Shown here piece by piece: positions 45,715 to 55,113 of a stretch of DNA of 64,000 nucleotides. This stretch comes from an uncultured Flavobacteriaceae bacterium (lineage in GTDB: Bacteria; Bacteroidota; Bacteroidia; Flavobacteriales; Flavobacteriaceae), in the NCBI GenBank assembly GCA_905381055.1, contig CAJPUR010000012.1, forward strand, positions 53,933-117,932, written 5' to 3'. Made by a program: the position numbers and the translations under genes. A model generated the notes under the pieces. It searched no databases and had not been told where the DNA came from. It saw nothing but the letters and a program-made list of their open reading frames with translations. Position 1 is the first letter of the stretch, and each line of letters opens with the position of its first letter.

Positions 45715-47187
45715 TCAAGGGCTATAATTTGGAGCTTCCTTTGTTATTTGAACGTTATGAGGGTGATTTTCCCTGATTCCTGAGGCGGTAATTCTTATAA
45801 ATTCTCCTTTTTGTTTTAATGAACTTATAGAATTAGATCCAGAATATCCCATACCTGCTCTTAAACCTCCAATAAATTGATGAATACTTTCAGACAACTC
45901 TCCTTTAAAAGGGACTCTTCCAACAATACCCTCAGGAACTAATTTTTTTACATCTTCCTCTACATCCTGAAAATATCTATCTTTACTTCCTTTATTCATT
46001 GATTCTATTGAACCCATACCTCTGTATGATTTAAATTTTCTACCCTCATATATTATTGTTTCTCCAGGAGATTCTTTTGTACCTGCAATTAATGAACCAA
46101 GCATTACAGAATCAGCTCCAGCAGCAATTGCCTTTACAATATCTCCTGAATATCTGATGCCTCCATCAGCAATAATTGGAATTTCTGAATCTTTTATCGA
46201 TTTTGAAACATCAATAATTGCAGAAAGTTGAGGGTATCCAACTCCTGCGATAATTCGAGTAGTACATATAGATCCAGGCCCGATTCCAACTTTTATACCA
46301 TCAGCTCCATTATCAACTAAAAATTTTGCTCCTTTTCCAGTAGCAACATTACCTACTACTACATCAATACCAGAAAAATTAGATTTTATTTTTTTTAAAA
46401 CATCCAAAACACCATTTGAATGAGCATGCGCAGTATCTATTACTAATGCATCCACAGCTGAATCAACCAGAGCACTAGCTCTTTCTAATGAATCAGAGGT
46501 GACACCAATAGCAGCTGCAACCCTTAGTCTTCCATATATATCTTTATTTGCAACTGGTTTTTTACTTTGCTTATTTATATCTCTAAATGTAATTAGCCCC
46601 ACAAGCTTGTCATCATCATCAACAACAGGTAATTTTTCTATTTTATGTTTTTGAAGAATAACCTCAGCTTCATCCATTGAAATGCCTTTTTTTACAGTTA
46701 TTAAATTTTCGGAAGTCATGACTTCACTAATTGGACGTTTGTTATCCTTTTCAAAACGAAGATCTCTATTTGTAACAATTCCAATTAATACTCCATTAGA
46801 TCCAACAATTGGAATTCCGCCAATCTTATATACTGACATTTTTTCTTTAGCATCAATAACTTTAGATTTAACTGAAAGAATTACTGGATCTAAAATCATT
46901 CCAGATTCAGATCTTTTAACTGTTCTAACTTTTTCAGCCTGATCTTTTATAGACATATTTTTGTGTAATACACCTATTCCTCCTTCCCTTGCCATTGCAA
47001 TAGCCATTTTACTTTCAGTAACAGTATCCATAGCAGCTGAAATGATTGGAATGTTAAGTGGTATATTTTTTGAAAACCTTGATGTTACATTAACTTCTCT
47101 TGGTAAAATATCTGAAAAGGAGGGAATTAGTAAGACATCATCAAAAGTTAATCCTTCACTTACAATTTTTTTATGGACAGACTTCAT
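45715..47187 (-). CDS. guaB: IMP dehydrogenase
   Basis: GuaB oxidises IMP to XMP, the committed step of guanine nucleotide synthesis. The (beta/alpha)8 barrel starts [21 protein letters not shown] Bateman module of two CBS domains is inserted at about 95-215. The catalytic loop [15 protein letters not shown] holds the nucleophilic cysteine, and [16 protein letters not shown] is the flap region. From the ATG at 47187 it has 490 residues, the usual length. A TTG at 47235 would add 16 unconserved residues. Confidence 0.96.
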   Translation of the reverse strand: MKSVHKKIVSEGLTFDDVLLIPSFSDILPREVNVTSRFSKNIPLNIPIISAAMDTVTESKMAIAMAREGGIGVLHKNMSIKDQAEKVRTVKRSESGMILDPVILSVKSKVIDAKEKMSVYKIGGIPIVGSNGVLIGIVTNRDLRFEKDNKRPISEVMTSENLITVKKGISMDEAEVILQKHKIEKLPVVDDDDKLVGLITFRDINKQSKKPVANKDIYGRLRVAAAIGVTSDSLERASALVDSAVDALVIDTAHAHSNGVLDVLKKIKSNFSGIDVVVGNVATGKGAKFLVDNGADGIKVGIGPGSICTTRIIAGVGYPQLSAIIDVSKSIKDSEIPIIADGGIRYSGDIVKAIAAGADSVMLGSLIAGTKESPGETIIYEGRKFKSYRGMGSIESMNKGSKDRYFQDVEEDVKKLVPEGIVGRVPFKGELSESIHQFIGGLRAGMGYSGSNSISSLKQKGEFIRITASGIRENHPHNVQITKEAPNYSP

Positions 47188-47313
47188 AGCAACATTTAAA
47201 AATTTGTTGCATGTAAAATTAGTTAATTTGATCAACTTAATTAAGTTTTTATTGATCTTTTATAAAAATTTCTTTTAAAAATGATTTAGAATTATATTTG
47301 TAAAAAAAAAATA

Positions 47314-48075
47314 ATGAAAATTGAAGAATTTGAAAAAGAACTATTACCTCTTAAAGAGAAACTAGTAAATCATAATCTTTATAAGTCAATAAAAACAAAT
47401 AAAGATATTTCTGTTTTTATGGAAGGACATGTTTTTGCAGTATGGGATTTTATGTCTCTGGTAAAGAAACTCCAACAATTACTAACTTGTACAAAAGTTC
47501 CATGGATACCATCAAAAAATCCTGAAAGCGGTAGACTAATTAATGACATTGTTCTAGGTGAAGAGACTGATTTTACAAAAAATGGTAAAGTTTTAAGCCA
47601 TTTCGAAATGTATGTAAAAGCTATGAAAAATGTTGGTGCAAATACTAATCAAATTGAGGAGTTTATTAATAATTTAAATTATGAATTAAATATAACTGAT
47701 TACATAGATAAATCAAATATACCCACGTTTGCTAAAAATTTTATGAATTTCACTTTTAAAACAATTCAATCTGAAAAAGATCACATAATTGCTGCTGTTT
47801 TTACTTTTGGAAGAGAGGACCTTATTCCAGATATGTTTATAGAAATTGTTAAAAATATAAGCTCAAACGAGGAAGTTGATTTGAAAGATTTAATATATTA
47901 TTTGGAAAGACATATTGAAGTTGATGCTGAGGACCATGGCCCAATGGCTCTCAAAATGATTAAACATTTATGTGGAAATGACCAAATTAAATGGAAAGAA
48001 GCTTTAGATTATTCTAAAATAGCATTAAATCAAAGAATTAAATTATGGAATGCAATTGAAAAAACCCTAAATTAA
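47314..48075 (+). CDS. DUF3050 family protein (heme-oxygenase-like fold)
   Basis: This 253-residue protein matches the DUF3050 family. Conserved stretches are FMEGHVFAVWDFMSLVKKLQ, PSKNPESGRLINDIVLGEE and ERHIEVDAEDHGPMALKM. These glutamate and histidine residues sit where heme-oxygenase-like di-iron enzymes place their ligands, so it may be an oxidase or oxygenase; this is inference. A TATATTTG -7-like box is at 47293-47300. It is followed after six bases by an M28 peptidase gene. Confidence 0.8.
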   Translation: MKIEEFEKELLPLKEKLVNHNLYKSIKTNKDISVFMEGHVFAVWDFMSLVKKLQQLLTCTKVPWIPSKNPESGRLINDIVLGEETDFTKNGKVLSHFEMYVKAMKNVGANTNQIEEFINNLNYELNITDYIDKSNIPTFAKNFMNFTFKTIQSEKDHIIAAVFTFGREDLIPDMFIEIVKNISSNEEVDLKDLIYYLERHIEVDAEDHGPMALKMIKHLCGNDQIKWKEALDYSKIALNQRIKLWNAIEKTLN

Positions 48076-48081
48076 CTATTC

Positions 48082-49107
48082 ATGAGACTATTTTTTTTAT
48101 CACTATTTGTTGTAAGTAACTTTCTATTTTCTCAAAGTCATAATTTAAAAACTTATTCCTCATCTATAAACCAAAACGATTTAAAAAAATTATTAAAAGT
48201 TTATTCATCTGATTACTTCGAAGGCAGATTTACTGGAACAATAGGAGAAAAAAGAGCACTAAATTTTTTAAGGAACTTTTATAAATCAAAAGATATTAAA
48301 CCAGCTAAAGGAACAAATAATTATTTTCAAAATTTTACCCTAAGCCCTTCATCAAATAGGAAAGGAAGTACAAGATTGAAACTTGATCCCAATGGGAATA
48401 TAAAAAGCAATAATTTAATTGCTATTATAGAAGGAAATGAAAAACCTGAAGAGTATGTTGTGATTTCAGCACATCTTGACCATTTGGGAAAAATAGGAGA
48501 TGAGATATATAATGGGGCTGATGATAATGGTTCAGGGACAGTTGCAATTCTTGAAATAGCTGAGGCTTTTATTCAGGCTAAAATTAATGGAGATGGTCCT
48601 AAAAGATCTGTAATTTTTTTACATGTATCTGCTGAAGAAAATGGAATAAGAGGTTCTGAATTTTACACTAATAATCCTCTTTACAAACTTTCAAACACAA
48701 TTGCTAATTTAAATATTGATATGATTGGTAGAATTGATCCAAAAAGAATTAATAAAAATATGGACTATATTTATTTAATTGGATCTGACAGGCTAAGCCA
48801 AGAACTCCATGATATTTCAGAGTCAATAAACAAAAAAACCACAAAATTGTATCTTGATTATAAATATAATGATCCACTTGATCCAAATAGATTTTATGAA
48901 AGAAGTGATCATTTCCATTTTGCTAAAAATAATATCCCAGTCATTTTTTACTTTAATGGAACCCATGATGATTATCACAAGCCTTCTGATACCATGGATA
49001 AAATTAATTTCCCTTTACTGGAAAAAAGAGCTAGATTAATTTTTAATACTGCCTGGGAGCTTGCAAATCGAAATAATAGAATTTTTCCTGACAAAATTAA
49101 ATACTGA
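48082..49107 (+). CDS. Secreted M28-family metallopeptidase
   Basis: This 341-residue aminopeptidase-type enzyme has a signal peptide (FFLSLFVVSNFLFSQS). The zinc ligands are in VVISAHLDHLG, NGADDNGSGTVA, the catalytic glutamate region SAEENGIRGSEFY, NLNIDMIG, and the final His in THDDYHKPSDT. It probably acts in the periplasm or outside the cell on peptides. It may share a transcript with the DUF3050 gene upstream. Confidence 0.92.
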   Translation: MRLFFLSLFVVSNFLFSQSHNLKTYSSSINQNDLKKLLKVYSSDYFEGRFTGTIGEKRALNFLRNFYKSKDIKPAKGTNNYFQNFTLSPSSNRKGSTRLKLDPNGNIKSNNLIAIIEGNEKPEEYVVISAHLDHLGKIGDEIYNGADDNGSGTVAILEIAEAFIQAKINGDGPKRSVIFLHVSAEENGIRGSEFYTNNPLYKLSNTIANLNIDMIGRIDPKRINKNMDYIYLIGSDRLSQELHDISESINKKTTKLYLDYKYNDPLDPNRFYERSDHFHFAKNNIPVIFYFNGTHDDYHKPSDTMDKINFPLLEKRARLIFNTAWELANRNNRIFPDKIKY

Positions 49108-49202
49108 TTTAAATTAATATATGCCTATGGTTTAGGATAGATTTTTATAAACTAATCTTTCGAAAACTTTAAGTATATCATATGAATGAATTAAATTTTA
49201 AA

Positions 49203-49230
49203 ACAAAAAACCCTTGATTTCTCAAAGGTT
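49203..49230 (-). terminator. Intrinsic terminator after tRNA-His
   Basis: On the minus strand a 9-base-pair stem AACCTTTGA/TCAAGGGTT (one G-T pair) with a GAAA loop is followed by six T. It starts eight bases after the tRNA-His 3' end. Confidence 0.8.
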
Positions 49231-49237
49231 TATCTTG

Positions 49238-49312
49238 GGTGGAAGACCGGTTTCGAACCGGCGACCTCCTGAACCACAATCAGGCGCTCTAACCAGCTGA
49301 GCTACAACCACC
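49238..49312 (-). tRNA. tRNA-His (anticodon GUG)
   Basis: The cloverleaf has D arm GCTC/GAGC, anticodon stem CCTGA/TCAGG with loop TTGTGGT (anticodon GTG), and T arm GCCGG-TTCGAAA-CCGGT. The extra G-1 typical of tRNA-His pairs with C73. The acceptor stem GTGGTTG/CTTCCAC has two adjacent T-T mismatches (5:68 and 6:67). CCA is not encoded. Confidence 0.93.
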
Positions 49313-49323
49313 ATATTTGATGT

Positions 49324-49331
49324 CAAATTTA
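49324..49331 (-). promoter_or_regulatory. Possible -7 box for tRNA-His
   Basis: Read on the minus strand this is TAAATTTG, 11 bases upstream of the tRNA. No clear TTG is found at the -33 position, so the call is weak. Confidence 0.35.
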
Positions 49332-49364
49332 ATGATTTTATAACTTAAAAAAAATTTATTATTA

Positions 49365-50084
49365 TTATATCAAATCGTTAAAAGATCTAATTCCAGGGTA
49401 TCTTTCTACAGTAAATCCCTCACCTGCATCTACTCCTATTAATCGCCCAAGATTTTTTGCTCTGTATGTAACGCTATCAAGGAAGTTTTTAGAACTTATA
49501 GGCGTATCAGTTTCATTACTTTTGGGGTTATATAATTGAGATTTATACTGTTTAATTGATTGTATTTTTATTTGTAATGTCTGAGAAATATCCACAACGA
49601 AATCAGGGTGAATATCATTCCATTGAATATAATGATATATCTTAGATGGTCTCCATTCAGAAGTTAAACTGCCGTCCTCAGAATAAACCTTTAATTTAGA
49701 AAGACCTGAAAGGAAACAAGAATCACTAACTAATTTGCTAGCAGTTGAATGATCAATGTGTCTATCAGATTCAGCATTACATAAAACTACTTCTGGTTTG
49801 TAATTTCTAATTATTGAAATTATCTTTAATTTATGATATTCATCATTAGTTAAAAAACCATCTCTAAATTTTAAATTTTCTCTTACTTTTATTCCCAAAA
49901 CAGAAGAAGATCTGGAGGCTTCTTTTATTCTAATTTCTTTATTCCCTCTTGTACCAATTTCTCCTTGAGTAAGATCAATAATACCAACCTTTTGACCATT
50001 TTTTATAGAAAGAGCTAAACTACCTCCACAACCAAGCTCAACGTCATCTGGATGTGCTCCAAAAGCAAGAATATCTAATTTCAT
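49365..50084 (-). CDS. bshB1: Bacillithiol biosynthesis deacetylase BshB1
   Basis: This LmbE-family zinc enzyme deacetylates GlcNAc-malate in bacillithiol synthesis. The zinc motif GAHPDDVELGCGGSL lies at the N-terminus, followed by DLTQGEIGTRG, and CNAESDRHIDHSTASKLV with the third ligand. The C-terminal ending VERYPGIRSFNDL is typical of BshB1. I choose the ATG at 50084 (MKLDILAFGAHPDD); a start six codons upstream would overlap the peroxidase gene. The latter is two bases upstream, linking low-molecular-weight thiol synthesis and peroxide defence. Confidence 0.9.
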   Translation of the reverse strand: MKLDILAFGAHPDDVELGCGGSLALSIKNGQKVGIIDLTQGEIGTRGNKEIRIKEASRSSSVLGIKVRENLKFRDGFLTNDEYHKLKIISIIRNYKPEVVLCNAESDRHIDHSTASKLVSDSCFLSGLSKLKVYSEDGSLTSEWRPSKIYHYIQWNDIHPDFVVDISQTLQIKIQSIKQYKSQLYNPKSNETDTPISSKNFLDSVTYRAKNLGRLIGVDAGEGFTVERYPGIRSFNDLI

Positions 50085-50086
50085 TT

Positions 50087-50668
50087 TTAACTTTTTATCC
50101 ATTCAACTATTGAGGAATCATCAGGAGAGACCCATGGTGAAATTACCTTTTCAACTATACCTTCAGAATTAATTAAATATTTTTGAAAATTCCACCTAAC
50201 AGAGGAGTCAATTACTCCATTCAGAGATTTTTTAGTTAAAAAATCATATAGTGGATGTTTATTATCTCCTTTGACAGAAATTTTTGACATCATAGGAAAT
50301 GTAACTCCATAATTACTTTTACAAAACTCAGCAATTTGCTCATCTGAACCTGGTTCTTGTGACAAAAAATTATTTGCAGGGAATCCAATTATTATAAAAT
50401 TTTGAGATTTGTATTCTTTATACAAATTTTCTAATTTTTTATATTGAGGGGTTAAACCACACTTAGAAGCAGTATTAACAATCATTATTTTTTTCCCTTT
50501 TAGCTTGGACATATCAAAAATTTCACCATTAATATCATTTACCTTAAACTTATGTATTGTAGCCATTTTTAAACTTTTTGTTTGCGAAAAAGAAATACTA
50601 CTAAAAATTAAAACTAAAAAAAGTGAAAGTCTAATTTTAAACTGATAATCTATATATTTCATCTTCAT
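50087..50668 (-). CDS. Glutathione peroxidase family protein (Cys type), exported
   Basis: This 193-residue thiol peroxidase has an N-terminal hydrophobic signal (FKIRLSLFLVLIFSSISFSQ). The peroxidatic cysteine is in VNTASKCGLTPQYKKLENLY, where animal enzymes have selenocysteine. Gln (GFPANNF..Q region) and Trp (WNFQKYLI) complete the tetrad. Such proteins usually work with thioredoxin rather than glutathione. It appears to be periplasmic or membrane-bound. It lies between clpS and bshB1. Confidence 0.9.
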   Translation of the reverse strand: MKMKYIDYQFKIRLSLFLVLIFSSISFSQTKSLKMATIHKFKVNDINGEIFDMSKLKGKKIMIVNTASKCGLTPQYKKLENLYKEYKSQNFIIIGFPANNFLSQEPGSDEQIAEFCKSNYGVTFPMMSKISVKGDNKHPLYDFLTKKSLNGVIDSSVRWNFQKYLINSEGIVEKVISPWVSPDDSSIVEWIKS

Positions 50669-50678
50669 AATTTATTTA

Positions 50679-50951
50679 CTATTTAATTTCGGCAGTCAAT
50701 CCAGCATCTAAAAGTCTTGAACATATGGGTTTTAATTGATCTATTGTCCCACTTTTTACAGAACATTTACCTGAATAATGTACAATATATGAACATTGTT
50801 CAGCTTGCTCTAAAGAATGTTTACAAACTTTTACAAGAATATTAATTACATATTCAAATGTATTTACATCATCATTATATAAAATTATTTCATGTTTAAA
50901 TCCATCATTGATTTTTGATTCAATATCAATTTCAGTATCTTTCTCAATCAT
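50679..50951 (-). CDS. clpS: ATP-dependent Clp protease adaptor ClpS
   Basis: ClpS delivers N-degron proteins to ClpAP/ClpCP. This 90-residue protein contains ILYNDDVNTFEYVINILVKVC, the core N-end-rule pocket, then SLEQAEQCSYIVHYSGKCSV. Length and layout fit. It overlaps prmA by four bases (ATGA), a coupling seen in many Bacteroidota. Confidence 0.93.
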   Translation of the reverse strand: MIEKDTEIDIESKINDGFKHEIILYNDDVNTFEYVINILVKVCKHSLEQAEQCSYIVHYSGKCSVKSGTIDQLKPICSRLLDAGLTAEIK

Positions 50952-51784
50952 AACACAAATTTAACTGCTATCCATGAATTTTTAGTTTTTTTATTACAAT
51001 ATTTTAGACCATGTATTAAACATTCTTTTTTAATATCATTTAAATCTGAACTATAAAAACCACTCAAAATTAAAAATCCATTACTATTTAATAAACTTAT
51101 ATACAAACTTATATACTTCAATAAAGTATTTTTATTAATATTTGCAAATATAAAGTCATATTTGTTTGAATTAAAAAAATGTATACTTTGATTAAACACC
51201 TTTATATGCTTGCAATTATTTAATTTTATATTTTCTATTGTATTATTATAACACAAAAAATCAATATCTAAAGCATCAATATTTCTAAATCCTTTTTTTT
51301 CACTCAAAATTGACAAAATACCTGTCCCACATCCCACGTCTATTAGTTTCTTTGTATTGTTTACAGGTAATTCTAAAATATAATAAAGCATTAATTTTGT
51401 CGTTTCATGGTGCCCTGTCCCAAAACTCATTTTAGGGTTTATAATTATTTCGTAATCACATTTAATTGATTGATGAAAAGGTGATCTGACATAACATTTG
51501 TCAGTGATTTTTATTTTTTTGAAATTTTTCTGCCATTTCAAATTCCAATTTTCAGGAATAATTTTTACAATTTTATATGATATTTTAAATTTTGGATTTC
51601 TAAAAATTAGAATATTTTTTATAATATCTTTTCCCCAATTTGATGACAATATGTATGCTTCTATAAAATTTGTATTAATTAAAAAACTTTCAAAACCAAT
51701 TTGAGATAACTCAGCAATTAAAATTTCTGAACCAATTTCAAAAGGGTTTACATGAATTACCAACTTGGTATATTCGTTTATCAA
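50948..51784 (-). CDS. prmA: Ribosomal protein L11 methyltransferase PrmA
   Basis: PrmA trimethylates ribosomal protein L11. The SAM-binding domain shows MSFGTGHHETTKLML, LIDVGCGTGILSILSEKKG and FIFANINKNTLLKY (the NxN-type active site region). The length of 278 residues is normal. It lies between tpiA (two bases upstream) and clpS (overlap), and is clearly part of a tpiA-prmA-clpS transcript. Confidence 0.92.
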   Translation of the reverse strand: MINEYTKLVIHVNPFEIGSEILIAELSQIGFESFLINTNFIEAYILSSNWGKDIIKNILIFRNPKFKISYKIVKIIPENWNLKWQKNFKKIKITDKCYVRSPFHQSIKCDYEIIINPKMSFGTGHHETTKLMLYYILELPVNNTKKLIDVGCGTGILSILSEKKGFRNIDALDIDFLCYNNTIENIKLNNCKHIKVFNQSIHFFNSNKYDFIFANINKNTLLKYISLYISLLNSNGFLILSGFYSSDLNDIKKECLIHGLKYCNKKTKNSWIAVKFVL

Positions 51785-51786
51785 TT

Positions 51787-52539
51787 TTAGATTGAATTAA
51801 TAATATTTATAAAATCCTCTGAATTTAATGAAGCACCTCCAATCAATCCTCCATCAACGTCTTTGTTAGAAAAAATTTCAACTGCATTATTTGATTTGAC
51901 ACTACCTCCATATAAAATAGGAGTAGATTGAGACAATTTATTACCATACTTAGCAGCTATTAACTTCCTGATATGACTATGCATCTCCTGTATCTGTGTA
52001 GGATTTGCAGTCTCCCCAGTACCAATTGCCCATACAGGCTCATAAGCTAAAATAATTTTTTTGAATTCACTATCTTTTAATTTGAATAATACGTTTTTAA
52101 TCTGAGATGAAACTACATCAAAATGTTTATTAGCTCTCCTTTCGTTAATATTTTCACCAAAACAAAAAATAACCTCCATACCATTATCTAGAGTAGTCTT
52201 TACTTTTTCAAATAATAACAACTCGTCTTCATTAAAATATTCCCTTCTTTCCGAATGCCCAATAATTGCTATATTAATCCCAATACTCAATAACATAGCG
52301 GCAGAAACTTCTCCAGTATATGCACCAGAGGTTTTATGATGAACGTTTTGTGATGAAACTTCAATAAATGAATCACTAGAATAACCAACTGCACTTTCAA
52401 GATTAGTAAAACTTGGTGCAATTATAACTCTAAGATTATCTCTGAATTTTAATAAGTTATTAATTGATGAAATAAGTTGTTTTGTTTCAGATTTATTGTT
52501 ATTCATTTTCCAATTACCGGCGATAATTTTTTTTCTCAT
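51787..52539 (-). CDS. tpiA: Triosephosphate isomerase
   Basis: TpiA interconverts the triose phosphates of glycolysis. The 250-residue protein begins RKKIIAGNWKMNNNKSETKQ with the substrate lysine, has the catalytic His in AIIGHSERREYFNEDE, and the catalytic Glu in ILAYEPVWAIGTGETANPTQ. YGGSVKSNNA and GGLIGGASL close the barrel. It lies six bases after the permease gene. Confidence 0.97.
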   Translation of the reverse strand: MRKKIIAGNWKMNNNKSETKQLISSINNLLKFRDNLRVIIAPSFTNLESAVGYSSDSFIEVSSQNVHHKTSGAYTGEVSAAMLLSIGINIAIIGHSERREYFNEDELLLFEKVKTTLDNGMEVIFCFGENINERRANKHFDVVSSQIKNVLFKLKDSEFKKIILAYEPVWAIGTGETANPTQIQEMHSHIRKLIAAKYGNKLSQSTPILYGGSVKSNNAVEIFSNKDVDGGLIGGASLNSEDFINIINSI

Positions 52540-52545
52540 TTTTAT

Positions 52546-53628
52546 TTAATTAAAATTAGACTTAATTTGAGGATCTAGATATGCATAAATTATATCTACC
52601 AAAGTGTTGATTATTATAAAAAAAGTAGCTATTACTAAAACAGCACCAATAATTACAGGAATATCTAGTGTGTTTAATGCTTCCACAATTTCTTTACCTA
52701 ATCCCCTCCAACCAAAAATATACTCTACAAAAACAGCACCTGCCAATAAAGATGCAAACCATCCAGAAACTGCAGTAATAATTGGGTTTAAGGAGTTTTT
52801 AATTGCATGAAAATATATTATTTTATACATAGGTAATCCTTTTGATTTAGCAGTTACTATATATTCTTTAGATAAAACTTCGATTAATTGACTTCGCATA
52901 AGTTGAACAATTACAGCAATTGGTCTTATTCCTAGAACTACTGAAGGGAGAATTATATTTTTAAAGTTTATTGTATAGTTTTCTCCGTAATCATCTAACT
53001 CATATAAACTTCCAGTCATATTTAAATTTGTGTATTCATATAAAACATAACCAAAAAACCATGAAAATAGTATTGCACTGAAAAATGAAGGAAGACTCAT
53101 CCCTAACATACTAAATAGCTGAAGAAATCTGTCAATGAAATGATCTTTATAATATCCTGAAATAATACCCAAAAATAATCCAAAAAAAATTGCAATTGAA
53201 ATTGATGAAACAGCTAAAACTATTGTATTAGGTAAAGTTTCACTTATTATTGTTAAAACTTTTTTCCCTCTTTTTTGATATGAAGTCCTTAAATATGGTA
53301 GTTTAATTACTGCAATACTATTATTTATTTTGAAAAGTCTAAAACCACCATATTTATTTTTACTGTAATTTGTAAAATGATTTTTATCAGTTGAATGAAT
53401 AGAAATAAAAGACAAATCATTCATAAAATAAAAATATTGATTAAAAACTGGTTGATCAAAACCAAATTTAGCTCTCAAAATCTCTAGTTGTTTACTATCA
53501 GATTTTTGATCTAACATCATCTGAGCAGGATCTCCAGGTAGAACTGTGAACAAGAAGAAAACTAGGGTTGCAACACCAGTTAGGGTTATGATAGATAAGA
53601 AAAACTTTTCAAAAATAAAACTTAGCAT
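52546..53628 (-). CDS. DppB/OppB-type ABC transporter permease, orphan
   Basis: This 360-residue permease has the DppB layout: a first helix (FFLSIITLTGVATLVFFLFT), the N-terminal VLPGDPAQMML, and the binding-protein-dependent transport loop near the C-terminus (YIVTAKSKGLPMYKIIYFH, EAL..DIPVI). Between helices 1 and 2 lies a roughly 75-residue periplasmic insert. No partner permease, ATPase or binding protein is adjacent. It is embedded between a DUF1599 gene and tpiA, a position I recall from other flavobacteria. Confidence 0.85.
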   Translation of the reverse strand: MLSFIFEKFFLSIITLTGVATLVFFLFTVLPGDPAQMMLDQKSDSKQLEILRAKFGFDQPVFNQYFYFMNDLSFISIHSTDKNHFTNYSKNKYGGFRLFKINNSIAVIKLPYLRTSYQKRGKKVLTIISETLPNTIVLAVSSISIAIFFGLFLGIISGYYKDHFIDRFLQLFSMLGMSLPSFFSAILFSWFFGYVLYEYTNLNMTGSLYELDDYGENYTINFKNIILPSVVLGIRPIAVIVQLMRSQLIEVLSKEYIVTAKSKGLPMYKIIYFHAIKNSLNPIITAVSGWFASLLAGAVFVEYIFGWRGLGKEIVEALNTLDIPVIIGAVLVIATFFIIINTLVDIIYAYLDPQIKSNFN

Positions 53629-54171
53629 TTAATTTTTTCTGTTTAAATGAATCAGAGCAAAAATTGAGTAATTAATTATATCCATATAATTAGCTGAAAT
53701 TCCTTCACTAATAATTGTTTTACCTTCATTTTCTTCAATCCGTTTTACTCTTAAGAGTTTTTGAATTATTAAGTCAGTTAAGGAAGATATCCTCATATCC
53801 CTCCATGCCTCACCATAATCATGATTCTTAGCTAACATTAATTCAAAAGTTTTATCTTTTTCAATATCATATTCTTTTAAAGCTTTTTTAATATCAAGAT
53901 CAGGAGATTCAGAGACGCCAAGTTTTAATTGAATCAAAGCCATTATTGAATAATTAATTATTCCAATAAACTCAATATATTCACCCTCGTTTATTTTCTT
54001 ATTTTTTAATTCTTGAATACTTCTTATTCTTTGAGCTTTGATAAAAATTTGATCAGTGAGAGATGATAATCGAAGGATCCTCCAAGCAGAACCATAGTCT
54101 TGCATTTTTTTTGTAAAAAGAGATCTAGATTCATTTATGATTTTTTCATATTGTTCCTCTGTATTTTTCAT
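53629..54171 (-). CDS. DUF1599 family protein
   Basis: This 180-residue protein contains two copies of the same motif: KKMQDYGSAWRILRLSSLTD at about 21-40 and AKNHDYGEAWRDMRISSLTD in the second half. Each is followed by an arginine-rich helix (IFIKAQRIRSIQ, LLRVKRIEE) and a GIINYSIMALIQL or DIINYSIFALIHL segment. This is the DUF1599 internal duplication. The function is unknown. The ATG at 54171 is preferred over the one at 54180. It is divergent from folP and followed immediately by the permease gene. Confidence 0.85.
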   Translation of the reverse strand: MKNTEEQYEKIINESRSLFTKKMQDYGSAWRILRLSSLTDQIFIKAQRIRSIQELKNKKINEGEYIEFIGIINYSIMALIQLKLGVSESPDLDIKKALKEYDIEKDKTFELMLAKNHDYGEAWRDMRISSLTDLIIQKLLRVKRIEENEGKTIISEGISANYMDIINYSIFALIHLNRKN

Positions 54172-54264
54172 ATAGATCATGAAATTTATGTAAATTTCGT
54201 TTAATTTTTATTTAAATACTATTTTTTTAAAAAAGTTATTTGATCTTAATTATATTAATATATC

Positions 54265-55086
54265 ATGACTATAAATTGCAAAGGTGTTTTAATTAATTTG
54301 AATAAACCTAAAATTCTTGGAATTCTTAATATCACTCCAGATTCATTCTTTGATGGAGGGAAGTATAATACTACTAAAAAAATATTAAAACAATGTGAAA
54401 AAATGATTAATGAAGGTGCGGATTTTATTGATGTTGGTGCTCAAAGTTCAAGACCAGGATCAAAAGAATTGAGTTTGGAAGAAGAACTCAATAGACTAAT
54501 GCCTAATCTAGCAAATTTAATCAAAGAATTTCCAGAAATTCCATTTTCAATTGACACTTACAGATCAAAAATTGCTGAAGAATCTATTAACATTGGTGCC
54601 TCAATAATCAATGATATTTCCTCTGGAAATCTTGATTCAAAAATGATGGAAGTTGTTGGAAGAAAAAAGGTTCCTTATATTATGATGCATATGAAAGGTA
54701 ATCCTCTCACAATGCAAATAAATACTAATTATAAAAATGTTGTTACTGAAATAATTGAGTTTTTTTCAAAAAAAATAAAACAAGCATATTCATTTGGTAT
54801 TAATGACCTTATTATCGATCCAGGATTTGGTTTTGGAAAAAACATCGATGATAATTTTAGAATTTTAAATCATTTAGAATTATTTAATAGTTTTAATTTA
54901 CCAGTAATGGTTGGTATTTCAAGAAAATCAATGATTTATAAAAAACTCGGTATTAATTCAAAGCAATCATTAAACGGCACATCTGTATTAAATACTGTAT
55001 CACTAACTAAAAAAATTAAAATATTGAGGGTACATGATGTCAGAGAGGCAAAAGAATGTATAGATTTATTACAAGAGCTTGAATAG
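54265..55086 (+). CDS. folP: Dihydropteroate synthase
   Basis: FolP joins p-aminobenzoate to the pterin in folate synthesis and is the target of sulfonamides. The 273-residue protein has ILGILNITPDSFFDGGKYN, IDVGAQSSRPGSKELSLEEE, the DPGFGFGK region (IIDPGFGFGKNIDDNF) and VMVGISRKSM. It is divergent from the DUF1599 gene and followed by cdaA after 27 bases. folP-cdaA adjacency is common in Bacteroidota. Confidence 0.96.
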   Translation: MTINCKGVLINLNKPKILGILNITPDSFFDGGKYNTTKKILKQCEKMINEGADFIDVGAQSSRPGSKELSLEEELNRLMPNLANLIKEFPEIPFSIDTYRSKIAEESINIGASIINDISSGNLDSKMMEVVGRKKVPYIMMHMKGNPLTMQINTNYKNVVTEIIEFFSKKIKQAYSFGINDLIIDPGFGFGKNIDDNFRILNHLELFNSFNLPVMVGISRKSMIYKKLGINSKQSLNGTSVLNTVSLTKKIKILRVHDVREAKECIDLLQELE

Positions 55087-55113
55087 TTTTTCTAATTTTA
55101 CAAAAAACTTTAA

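Noticed and set aside
47189..47210. GCAACA/TGTTGC inverted repeat before guaB as a purine riboswitch
   Set aside because: Only six pairs around a 10-base AT loop; no conserved purine-aptamer core is visible.
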